Shown: positions 1 to 7,018 of the stretch, one piece after another
Layout of the letters: each line of letters starts with the position of its first letter
Position numbering within the stretch: the first letter of the stretch is position 1
Notes under the pieces: generated by a model
What the model was told of the DNA's origin: nothing
What the model saw: only the letters and a program-made list of their open reading frames with translations
The model's database searches: none
From: an uncultured Dorea sp.
GTDB lineage: Bacteria > Bacillota > Clostridia > Lachnospirales > Lachnospiraceae
Length of the DNA stretch: 25,290 bases
Direction: 5' to 3'
Assembly: GCA_910584575.1 (NCBI GenBank)
Contig: CAJUBG010000042.1
Location: forward strand, 6,714-32,003
Made by a program: the position numbers and the translations under genes

Positions 1-118
1 GAAGAAGTCCACCCGCCCCGATAGGGGCATGTATTGCGGTGTGCCCTTGGGTATACCTTAATGGAAGAAGTCCACCCGCCCCGATAGGGGCATGTATTGC
101 GGTGTGCCCTTGGGTATA
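1..118. repeat. Tandem 55-bp repeat, two copies, 63-bp period
   Basis: Positions 1-55 and 64-118 are identical over 55 bases and are separated by 8 different bases, so the period is 63. Each copy contains a short perfect hairpin, GCCCC-GATA-GGGGC (15-28 and 78-91). Base 1 is the window edge, so more copies may lie to the left. The unit is far more GC-rich than the gene that follows. Read in one frame, both copies give about 18 residues including GMYCGVPLG before a stop, so a decayed coding tail cannot be excluded. I do not recognise the repeat family. Confidence 0.9.
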
Positions 119-162
119 AAATATTAGATAAACAAATCGAGTTCTGCAGGAGAGAGTAAAAT

Positions 163-627
163 ATGAATTTATTATACAAAAGAGCAACGTTTGAGGATAT
201 AGATATATTGACAAAAACAAGAATAGAGGTATTAAGAGCAGCTAATCAGCTTTCGTATGATACCGATATGAGTGAAGTAGAAAGAGAGTCTTATAACTAC
301 TACCGAAAGGCGATTTGTGACGGCTCTCATATTGCATATTTAGTTTTTGAGGGAAATTGTTTTGTGGGAGCTGGCGGGGTTAGCTTTTTTCAAGTCATGC
401 CGACTTATCACAATCCAAGTGGGAATAAGGCTTATATAATGAATATGTATACGAATCCTAAATATAGAAGAATGGGTATTGCCAGTAAAACATTAGATAT
501 GCTGGTTAGAGATATTAAAAAGAGGGGTGTTACGGCTATTTCGTTAGAGGCAACCGATATGGGGAGGCCGTTATATGAAAAATATGGTTTTGTAAAAATG
601 AATCATGAAATGGAATTGCCAGAGTAA
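163..627 (+). CDS. GNAT-family N-acetyltransferase
   Basis: This is a 154-residue protein with the usual length and layout of a single-domain GCN5-related acetyltransferase. It would transfer an acetyl group from acetyl-CoA to an amine on an unknown substrate in the cytoplasm. The acetyl-CoA loop (motif A) is visible as RRMGIA at residues 102-107, after the strand YIMNMYTNP, and the typical C-terminal PLYEKYGF segment is at about 136-143. The ATG at 163 follows AGGAGAGAG (148-156) at good spacing. The gene is clearly AT-rich, with many ATA, AGA and TTA codons, unlike the repair genes 2 kb away. Together with the repeat just upstream this suggests recent acquisition. The family is certain; the substrate is unknown. 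Confidence 0.9.
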   Translation: MNLLYKRATFEDIDILTKTRIEVLRAANQLSYDTDMSEVERESYNYYRKAICDGSHIAYLVFEGNCFVGAGGVSFFQVMPTYHNPSGNKAYIMNMYTNPKYRRMGIASKTLDMLVRDIKKRGVTAISLEATDMGRPLYEKYGFVKMNHEMELPE

Positions 628-653
628 TTATTTTTATTGAATTGGAGAAATGG

Positions 654-824
654 ATGAAAGAAAAGATATATAAATTAGTTCTTATCTTAATGGTGGCTCT
701 GTCTTTGGGTTCAGGCTCTTTAGCCCAAAATGAGATACGCAAGATGCTTGAAGCTTTTTCAGAAGCAAGTTATGCGCAGGTTCAAGAAATGGATGAAGAA
801 GATCAAGAGTCTGAAGAAGTATGA
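654..824 (+). CDS. Small secreted or membrane-anchored acidic peptide
   Basis: The predicted product has 56 residues. The N-terminus is basic (MKEKIYK), followed by a hydrophobic stretch (LVLILMVALSLGSGS) like a signal peptide or anchor. A short amphipathic part follows, then a strongly acidic tail (DEEDQESEEV). The reading frame can be opened at a TTG at 642, but ATG 654 lies 6 bases after GGAG (644-647) and is the better start. It begins 26 bases after the acetyltransferase stop, so the two are probably co-transcribed, and it shares the same AT-rich composition. No family is recognised. A role as an exported peptide or as a leftover of a longer gene are both possible. Confidence 0.5.
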   Translation: MKEKIYKLVLILMVALSLGSGSLAQNEIRKMLEAFSEASYAQVQEMDEEDQESEEV

Positions 825-836
825 AAGGAACATATT

Positions 837-869
837 ATGGAAACAAAAAAATCTTGCGGTGGCATCTGA
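837..869 (+). CDS. Possible ten-residue peptide ORF
   Basis: An ATG at 837 opens a ten-codon frame, METKKSCGGI, ending in TGA at 867-869. AAAGGA (824-829) sits 7 bases upstream and overlaps the stop of the preceding small gene, so ribosomes could move straight on to it. It could be a real micropeptide, a leader peptide or the truncated 5' end of a lost gene. Nothing after the stop continues the frame as a recognisable protein. Confidence 0.25.
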   Translation: METKKSCGGI

Positions 870-898
870 TTGGTATTTCAACGTGTGGATACAGCAGA

Positions 899-928
899 GG
901 ACTTGAAAGGCAGAAACCTTGCAAGTCC
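899..928 (+). other. Stem-loop between small ORFs and the membrane protein gene
   Basis: GGACTTG (899-905) pairs with CAAGTCC (922-928), and AAGG (907-910) pairs with CCTT (917-920), around a 6-base loop with one A-G mismatch. No T-run follows, so it is not a standard intrinsic terminator. It may still end or protect the upstream transcript. Confidence 0.5.
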
Positions 929-949
929 GCTTGTGTAAATATTCCACCC

Positions 950-989
950 TTTTTGGACAGGTCTGTGATATAATAGATTTGTCCAAAAG
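950..989 (+). promoter_or_regulatory. Extended -10 promoter inside a 10-bp inverted repeat
   Basis: An extended -10 element, TGATATAAT, lies at 966-974 with TATAAT at 969-974. No good -35 is present at 17 bases. CTTTTGGACA (950-959) and TGTCCAAAAG (980-989) are perfect inverted copies on either side, 20 bases apart. That is the layout of a repressor operator, or of a hairpin at the start of the transcript. It should drive the gene starting at 1027. Confidence 0.6.
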
Positions 990-1026
990 TGGCATACTTT
1001 ATCGAAGGTTTCAGGAGGATTTTATT

Positions 1027-1848
1027 GTGGAGTTAGAAGTAAGAAAGAGAAGGGCACAGCTATATCGGTATCAGGCAGCGGGAGCTGGAATCTGCATCCT
1101 TGCAGCCTTCTATCTGTTTTATATGGTATGGGAAATCGATTCTGATTTTATACGGTGGAAATTTGGCATAGGAAGCTCTGCGCTACTTACAGCAAGCATC
1201 TGTATCGTGTACGCGCTTCTGGTTGCGATTGCATGTCTTATCATGCGTTTAGGCTCGATTAAGATTGCGGAGATTCTCGCTACGGAATGTGACCCCTTTT
1301 TATATGAGGCGTGTATCCAGAAGAACAGCAGGCTTTTGTATAAGGACAGACTCCTGTGCAGCCTTGCTCTGGCGCAGCATTACCAGGGCAATTTTGACAG
1401 GGCATGGGAGACGCTTCAGGGGATTAACGTCTATAAGCTTCATGGGATACACAGGGCGAATTATTATATTTTAATGTCCGACCAGTATTTTAAAAGAGGG
1501 ATGGGGCAGCAGGTCCGTGAGTTGGAGGAGAGATACCGCCAAAGCGTGAAAACAAAGAATAAGAGAGAATGGAAGTATTTTGAGACACTCTGTGCCGGCA
1601 ATAATCTGACCAGGGCGCTTGAGAATCAGGATTACCAGGCAGCGGCAGGTTTCCTTGGGGAGAGGATAGCCCTGAATGGAAATGCCAGCAGGCCGTGGAC
1701 CCGCGTAATCTTTGCCTTGAAGGAGGCTCAGATTTATCTTGGACTGGGTGAAAAGGAGAGCGCCAGGCTCTGTCTTAAGTATGTTGTTGAGAACGGAAAC
1801 CGCATGTGGTGCGTGCAGGAGGCGCTTGGGCTGTCAGAGAGAATATAG
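1027..1848 (+). CDS. Membrane-anchored helical-repeat (TPR-like) protein, unknown function
   Basis: The start chosen is the GTG at 1027, 8 bases after AGGAGG (1013-1018), giving 273 residues. The frame stays open further upstream, but that part contains the promoter and has no ribosome binding site. Two hydrophobic segments at about residues 16-35 and 50-74 should form a membrane hairpin. The remaining 200 residues are predicted alpha-helical and soluble, with spaced motifs such as ALAQHYQGNFDRAWETL and AQIYLGLGEKESARLCL that resemble tetratricopeptide repeats. A scaffold or protein-binding role is plausible, but I do not recognise a named family. It converges on the next gene with only 2 bases between the two stops, so no terminator fits between them. 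Confidence 0.75.
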   Translation: MELEVRKRRAQLYRYQAAGAGICILAAFYLFYMVWEIDSDFIRWKFGIGSSALLTASICIVYALLVAIACLIMRLGSIKIAEILATECDPFLYEACIQKNSRLLYKDRLLCSLALAQHYQGNFDRAWETLQGINVYKLHGIHRANYYILMSDQYFKRGMGQQVRELEERYRQSVKTKNKREWKYFETLCAGNNLTRALENQDYQAAAGFLGERIALNGNASRPWTRVIFALKEAQIYLGLGEKESARLCLKYVVENGNRMWCVQEALGLSERI

Positions 1849-1850
1849 GC

Positions 1851-2513
1851 TTATTCTAAAGGGAAATCCCTGGCAGCCAGAAGCCTTTCATAAAATTCCT
1901 GGTAAAAATCCCCTTCTTCACCATAGGGCTTCAGATAAAACTGCTTTAAAATATACATATTCAGTTTTTGAATATTCTCTCCGTGTTCAAAATCCATGGC
2001 GTATTCCTGCAGGGGCTTCAGATAATAGTGCCAGTCTGAAATGAATGCTTCATAGCGTTTGATATCAGGAGTGTCAATCCATTTGCGTATCTTAACCTTG
2101 CTTTTACCAGGGGCAGGACATTCATGTATCTGTAAAAAATACCGGAAGGAATGGTTCTCATAGAAACGCCCCAGGGGAAAGATGCGGCAGATGCCAGGGC
2201 GTAAGGAATGGATGCTGCAGCGCCCGTCTTTGAGAAACGCACAAGTGCCCTCCTTTTCTGTCATCCGAAGATTAGGGAGGATGATGCCGTCCACCACATT
2301 CAGCTCAAGGCACGTGTTAAGTAATTCTTCAAAGGATTTTTTAAGTCCTGTGCAAAGTCTGTATGCGTCCAGAGGGTCTAAGACGATAGAGCTGCCCATA
2401 CCCTGACAGCAGGAGGAGCAGCCCTTGCAGCCGTTACAGTCTGTCTTTGCCATATCGTTGCTGCTGTACAGCTTCCCGTCTGACACTTTACCAAGGTCAA
2501 TATCTCGTAACAT
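1851..2513 (-). CDS. YkgJ-family (UPF0153) cysteine-cluster protein
   Basis: This 220-residue protein carries the cysteine cluster of the YkgJ/UPF0153 family, proposed to bind zinc or iron-sulfur. Cysteines at about residues 26, 29, 32, 35 and 36 form CxxCxxCxxCC, and a second group follows in GTCAFL, GRCSIHSLRPGICRIFPLG. The family is common in bacteria, and the biochemical role of most members is unknown. The frame opens at 2534, but the ATG at 2513 lies 7 bases after AAGGAG and is preferred. The C-terminal third (residues about 140-220) is helical and not recognised. It is divergent from sbcD, with 80 bases between the two starts. Confidence 0.85.
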   Translation of the reverse strand: MLRDIDLGKVSDGKLYSSNDMAKTDCNGCKGCSSCCQGMGSSIVLDPLDAYRLCTGLKKSFEELLNTCLELNVVDGIILPNLRMTEKEGTCAFLKDGRCSIHSLRPGICRIFPLGRFYENHSFRYFLQIHECPAPGKSKVKIRKWIDTPDIKRYEAFISDWHYYLKPLQEYAMDFEHGENIQKLNMYILKQFYLKPYGEEGDFYQEFYERLLAARDFPLE

Positions 2514-2546
2514 ATCATTTCTCCTTTTCATCATATCGTATTCAAA

Positions 2547-2576
2547 ATTATAAGGTACACTGGCTTTACATGTAAA
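2547..2576 (-). promoter_or_regulatory. Minus-strand promoter for the YkgJ-family gene
   Basis: On the minus strand, TTTACA (2576-2571) and TATAAT (2552-2547) are separated by 18 bases, about 34 bases upstream of the ATG at 2513. The -35 box is one half of a 14-bp perfect palindrome, CTTTACATGTAAAG (2564-2577). The palindrome also lies 16 bases upstream of the sbcD start, so a protein bound there could affect both genes. No clear plus-strand promoter for sbcD was found. Confidence 0.6.
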
Positions 2577-2593
2577 GAGAAAGGAACGATTTT

Positions 2594-3757
2594 ATGAAAT
2601 TTTTTCACCTGTCGGACTTACATATCGGCAAACAACTCCATCATTATAGTTTAAAGGAGGACCAGGAGGCGATTCTTAGCGAGGTGGCCGGTTATGCCAA
2701 AGCCCTCCATCCGGAGGCTGTGGTGATTGCAGGCGACGTCTATGACCGTTCTGTGCCGTCCGCGGAGGCCGTGACGGTCTTTGACCAGTTTCTGACCCAG
2801 TTGTCGGAGATTGTGCCCTCGATTCCGGTGTTGATTATCAGCGGAAACCATGACTCAGGGGAAAGGCTTATGTATGCGTCTAATATACTGGAAAGGCATC
2901 ATATCCATTTGGCGGGAAACGCTTTGAGGGACAGGGAGGAAAGGCTTAGGAAAGTGACGCTTAAGGATAGCTTTGGCGAGGTTGATTTCTATCTTTTGCC
3001 CTTTTTGAAGCCTTCTTATGTAAGAAATGTGTTTGAAGGAGAACAGCCAAACACCTATACAGATGCAGTTCAAAGAATTCTTGAGAGAGAGGAAATTGAT
3101 TATCAGAACCGGAGAAATGTACTGGTCTCCCACCAGTTTTATACAGGAAATATGTCTGACGCCTGCCCTGCGACTTGTGATTCGGAAATTTTTTGCCTGG
3201 GCGGGATTGAAAATGTGGATATCCGTGTGGTAAAGGATTTTGATTATGTGGCTCTTGGCCACCTGCACAGCCCTCAGAGCGTGGGAAGCCCCCATATCCG
3301 TTACTGCGGGACGCTTCTGAAATATTCTGTAAGCGAGTGCAGCCATGTAAAGACGCTTACCGTGGTGACTCTTGGCGAGAAGGGGAAGCCCCCTTTGATT
3401 GACCTGCTTCCGTTACATCCTCTGCGGGATGTGAAGAAAAAGACAGGCAGTCTTCAGGACATTATAGGGCAGGCGGCGGCAGACGAGAGGGAGGATTTTA
3501 TCAGCGTGACCCTTACGGAGGATACCGAAGCCTACAAGCCGAAGGAGCAGCTTGAGAAGGTGTTTGGGCATATCCTGGAGGTGCGTGTGGATAACGCAAG
3601 GACCAGACAAAAGCTTCGCAGGCTGGATGAGGAATTAACCATGAAGGACCCGCTTCAAAGTTTTGAGGATTTCTATGAGGAGATTCAAGGGGCAAAGCTT
3701 AAGGAGGAGGAACGGGAGATTATGCGCCAGATTTTTGAGCAGGTAAAGGAGGAATAA
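2594..3757 (+). CDS. sbcD: Exonuclease subunit SbcD (Mre11-like)
   Basis: SbcD is the manganese-dependent nuclease subunit of SbcCD, which cuts DNA hairpins, long palindromes and protein-blocked ends during repair and replication. The 387 residues match the family length. The phosphoesterase metal-binding motifs appear in order: DLHIG (8-12), GDVYD (47-51), GNHD (84-87), a SHQF motif near 180 and GHLH near 222-225. The C-terminal part should contact the SbcC coiled-coil base. The ATG follows AAAGGA at good spacing. It ends 3 bases before the sbcC start, and the sbcC ribosome binding site (AAGGAGG, 3746-3752) overlaps its last codons, so the two are translationally linked. Confidence 0.96.
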   Translation: MKFFHLSDLHIGKQLHHYSLKEDQEAILSEVAGYAKALHPEAVVIAGDVYDRSVPSAEAVTVFDQFLTQLSEIVPSIPVLIISGNHDSGERLMYASNILERHHIHLAGNALRDREERLRKVTLKDSFGEVDFYLLPFLKPSYVRNVFEGEQPNTYTDAVQRILEREEIDYQNRRNVLVSHQFYTGNMSDACPATCDSEIFCLGGIENVDIRVVKDFDYVALGHLHSPQSVGSPHIRYCGTLLKYSVSECSHVKTLTVVTLGEKGKPPLIDLLPLHPLRDVKKKTGSLQDIIGQAAADEREDFISVTLTEDTEAYKPKEQLEKVFGHILEVRVDNARTRQKLRRLDEELTMKDPLQSFEDFYEEIQGAKLKEEEREIMRQIFEQVKEE

Positions 3758-3760
3758 GGG

Positions 3761-6700
3761 GTGAAGCCAGTCAGATTAGTCATGTCGGCATTCGGCTCAT
3801 ATGGAGAAAAGACGGAGATTGATTTTCAAGGGGTGCAGCATGGCCTGTTTCTTATCACAGGGGATACGGGCGCAGGAAAGACGACGGTATTTGACGCGAT
3901 TACATATGCCCTGTACGACCAGACCAGCGGCAAGGCGCGGGACGGGAATATGATGAGAAGCCAGTACGCGTCGGAGGAGGCGGATACCTATGTGGAATTT
4001 ACCTTCTCCTACCGTGGGGAAATATATACGGTACGCCGGAATCCGGAATATCTTAGGCTTGGCAAGCGGCGGTATGCAGACGGCTCTCCAAGATACGTAA
4101 AGGAGGCTGCGAAGGTTGAGCTGATTCTTCCGGACGGAAGCGTGTATCGCGGGAAGAAGCGGGAGACGGACCAGAAGCTTCAAGAGATTATGGGTATGGA
4201 CGCCGACCAGTTTACCCAGATTGCCATGATCGCCCAGGGGGATTTTCTAAGGCTGCTTCATGCAGAATCAAAGGAACGCAAGAAGATATTTTCAAAGATT
4301 TTTAAGACAAAACTGTATCATCGGGTGCAGGAGGAGTTAAAAAGGCGTGCAGGCGAGCTGTATACCCAGTTGGAGGATAATCTTCGAGCTGCAAAACAGG
4401 AGATGGAACGGGTAGAGTTTGCAGGAAATCTTGCATTATTAGATGAGGGCGCCTTTATGGAAAGGTGGAGGGAGTTAATAAACTATGCTGTGATTCCCTA
4501 TGAAGAAGGGCTTGAGACGTTAAAAGAAATCATAAAAGCGGGAACTTTATTGGAAAAAGAGAAGAAAAAGACGGCGGAAGCATTGCAGAAGAAGATGGAG
4601 GAGTTAAACGGAAGAAAAAAAGAAGGAGAGACTTTAAATCGTTTGTTTGACGCATTTGACCAGATTTGCCGTGAGGCGGAGGAAATCGCAGGAAAAGAGC
4701 AGGAGTGCAGGGAGTGGGAAGCAAACCTTCAGACTGCTCAGAGGGCGGAAAAGGTGAGGGCTTATGAGACTAAGCTTACCGAAAGTAGGGAAGCAGCGGA
4801 AAAGTCTAAGAGAAATATAGAGGAGATTGAGGAAAGATGGGAAGCAGCGCAGGCTTGTGCAAAAAGAGCAAAAGAGGCAAAGGAAATGCAGAAGGACGAG
4901 CTTTTACGGCAGGAGAAAACCTGTAATGCCGAGCTTATAAGGCTTGAGGATGTGCTGCCCCAATACAGGCAGCTTCTTAAACTCCGGCAGACATTTGCTT
5001 TGGAGGACTCTAGGCTTCAGAAGAAGCAGAAAGAGCAGGAAATGAAGAAGGAGGCTCTTGATGACTTGAAGAAGAAGATAGAGCGTACCAGAGGACTTCA
5101 GGGAAAATACGCCCAGAGCCCTTGGAAGCTTAAGGGGCTGCTTCTTCGGGAGGAACAGCAGAACGAAAAGAGCCGTGACCTTCAACAGTTGGAAAGCCAG
5201 TGGAATCAGCTTGAGGAGGAAGAAAAAGAAGGGCAGACAAGAAAGGAACAGGCAGAGAAGGCTTGGCAATCATATCTGGCTGCGCTTCAGGTTTACGAGG
5301 AACGGTATCAGGCATTTCTTGCTGAGCAGGCGGGGATTCTTGCGGGACAGTTGGAGCCTGGAAAGCCATGCCCGGTATGCGGCTCATGCGGGCATCCCAA
5401 TGTCCGTAAGCTGACAGAGGGCGCGCCGACCCAGGCAGAGGTGGAGAAGGCAAAGAAGGAAAGAGATTTGGCAGAGGAGAATAGGGAACAGTCTGTGGCT
5501 CGGTTTCACGAGCAGGCGGCAAGATGTGAGGCGGCAAGAGGGGCGTTTGCCAGAGAATATGAAAGAGTAATGGGGGAGAGATGGCAGGCGTCCGTAAAAG
5601 ACAGCGACGGTATGCTTCGGGCATCGATACAGGAAACGCTTGCCAAGAATGAGCGCGCAGCAGAGAAAACGAGGGCAGAGCTTCGGCAGGTGAAGCGGGA
5701 GACAGAAGAATTCAGACAGGCGGCGGAGGCGGAAAAGGGGATGAAGGAGGCGCTTGAAGGTCTGGAAAAGTCTTATGAGCAGGTAAAATCAGAGTATGAA
5801 AAGCTCTTGATAGAGGGAAAGCGTTTGGAGACAGAAATCCGGATGAAGGAGGAGGGCCTGCCATTTCCTTCAGAGATACAGGCAAAGGAACGGATAGATG
5901 AATTGAAGAATATACTTGAGACAGCCAGGGCTTCTTATGCTCAGGCAGAGAAGAACGAGCGTGAGTCCGTAGAAGAACTGCGGAAGCTGGAGGGCCAGAG
6001 GACAAGCGGCAGGGAGACTCTTTGGCAGCAGGAGGAGGAAGTAAAGTCGTGCCAGGGGGATTATGAGACCTCCCTTAATGAGCAGGGCTTTGGGGATGAG
6101 ACGGCATATTTTGAAGGGAAATTATCACCGGAGGATATGAAGGAGTTGGAGGGGCGGATTAAGGAATTCCACACCTTGGCAAATGAGACTGCCGGCAGGA
6201 AAAAGTCTCTTAATGAGCAGTTGGAGGGGAAGGAGAGAGCCGGGCTTTCCCAGATTGAGGAAGAACTTGAGATGGCAGAGAAGGCACAGAAGAAGGCACA
6301 GGAGGAATATATCCGGCTTTATACAGGGAATCAGAAGAATCGCGAGGTGCGAAATCGTTTATTGGTCTATTTTAAGAAGGACGGGGAGTTTAAGAGGCAG
6401 TATGAGAGGATGGCGAAGCTAAGCAAAACTGCCAACGGAAATTTAAACGGCACGGTAAAGCTGGATTTCGAGACATATGTGCAGAGACAGTATTTTAAAC
6501 AGATTATAAGCGCCGCCAACAAAAGGCTGATCCGCATGACGTCAGGGGAATTCCTTTTACAGTGCCGTGAGGTGAAGAACCTGGCAAGCCAGGGACAGGC
6601 AGGGCTTGACCTGGATATCTATCACATGGCGAGTGGTTCTGTGCGTGACGTTAAGACATTGTCCGGAGGCGAGTCGTTTATGGCGTCCCTGTCCATGGCT

Positions 6701-6946
6701 CTGGGGCTTTCGGATATTGTCCAGAATACGGCGGGCGCCATCCGTCTGGATACCATGTTTGTGGACGAAGGCTTCGGTTCTCTGGACGATACGGCAAGAG
6801 GGCAGGCGATTCGGATTTTGACAGAGCTTGCAGATGAGAAGATGCTGGTTGGAATTATTTCCCATGTAAATGAGTTAAAAGAGCAGATTGAATGTAAACT
6901 TCTGGTCAGCAAATCGGAGAAAGGGAGTAAGGCAAAGTGGGCGTGA
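3761..6946 (+). CDS. sbcC: ATPase subunit SbcC (Rad50-like) with zinc hook
   Basis: SbcC is the SMC-like ATPase partner of SbcD: it holds DNA ends and controls the nuclease. The 1061-residue product has the full Rad50 layout. Walker A GDTGAGKT is at 34-41. Two long Glu/Lys/Gln-rich coiled coils flank a zinc hook, CPVCGSCGHPN, near residue 536. The ABC signature LSGGESF is near 967 and Walker B MFVDEGFGSLD near 998. A third cysteine sits inside the hook motif, but the CxxC pair needed for zinc is intact. The start is GTG at 3761, 8 bases after AAGGAGG. No terminator is obvious after the stop; the next gene has its own promoter. Confidence 0.96.
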   Translation: MKPVRLVMSAFGSYGEKTEIDFQGVQHGLFLITGDTGAGKTTVFDAITYALYDQTSGKARDGNMMRSQYASEEADTYVEFTFSYRGEIYTVRRNPEYLRLGKRRYADGSPRYVKEAAKVELILPDGSVYRGKKRETDQKLQEIMGMDADQFTQIAMIAQGDFLRLLHAESKERKKIFSKIFKTKLYHRVQEELKRRAGELYTQLEDNLRAAKQEMERVEFAGNLALLDEGAFMERWRELINYAVIPYEEGLETLKEIIKAGTLLEKEKKKTAEALQKKMEELNGRKKEGETLNRLFDAFDQICREAEEIAGKEQECREWEANLQTAQRAEKVRAYETKLTESREAAEKSKRNIEEIEERWEAAQACAKRAKEAKEMQKDELLRQEKTCNAELIRLEDVLPQYRQLLKLRQTFALEDSRLQKKQKEQEMKKEALDDLKKKIERTRGLQGKYAQSPWKLKGLLLREEQQNEKSRDLQQLESQWNQLEEEEKEGQTRKEQAEKAWQSYLAALQVYEERYQAFLAEQAGILAGQLEPGKPCPVCGSCGHPNVRKLTEGAPTQAEVEKAKKERDLAEENREQSVARFHEQAARCEAARGAFAREYERVMGERWQASVKDSDGMLRASIQETLAKNERAAEKTRAELRQVKRETEEFRQAAEAEKGMKEALEGLEKSYEQVKSEYEKLLIEGKRLETEIRMKEEGLPFPSEIQAKERIDELKNILETARASYAQAEKNERESVEELRKLEGQRTSGRETLWQQEEEVKSCQGDYETSLNEQGFGDETAYFEGKLSPEDMKELEGRIKEFHTLANETAGRKKSLNEQLEGKERAGLSQIEEELEMAEKAQKKAQEEYIRLYTGNQKNREVRNRLLVYFKKDGEFKRQYERMAKLSKTANGNLNGTVKLDFETYVQRQYFKQIISAANKRLIRMTSGEFLLQCREVKNLASQGQAGLDLDIYHMASGSVRDVKTLSGGESFMASLSMALGLSDIVQNTAGAIRLDTMFVDEGFGSLDDTARGQAIRILTELADEKMLVGIISHVNELKEQIECKLLVSKSEKGSKAKWA

Positions 6947-6963
6947 CGGGTGATTTTTCCTAG

Positions 6964-6992
6964 TTGAAAATACCGGCAAAAAAGGATATATT
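6964..6992 (+). promoter_or_regulatory. Promoter for glf
   Basis: TTGAAA (6964-6969) and TATATT (6987-6992) are 17 bases apart, close to the housekeeping consensus. The start codon at 7019 follows 26 bases downstream, with GAGAGGAG (7003-7010) as ribosome binding site. Confidence 0.65.
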
Positions 6993-7018
6993 ATTTAAAA
7001 GAGAGAGGAGAAGACGAA

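Noticed and set aside
1..118. CRISPR-like array
   Set aside because: The two 55-base copies are separated by only 8 bases, there is no second spacer, and no cas genes are nearby.
919..1026. Longer N-terminus for the membrane TPR-like protein
   Set aside because: This part contains the promoter and inverted repeat and has no ribosome binding site. GTG 1027 follows a perfect AGGAGG.
2855..3346. 163-codon open frame on minus inside sbcD
   Set aside because: It is a shadow of the phosphoesterase coding strand with no recognisable domain.
5130..5624. 164-codon open frame on minus inside sbcC
   Set aside because: It is rich in Pro, Leu and Ser, as expected from the complement of Glu/Lys/Gln-rich coiled-coil codons. 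sbcC is intact on the other strand.
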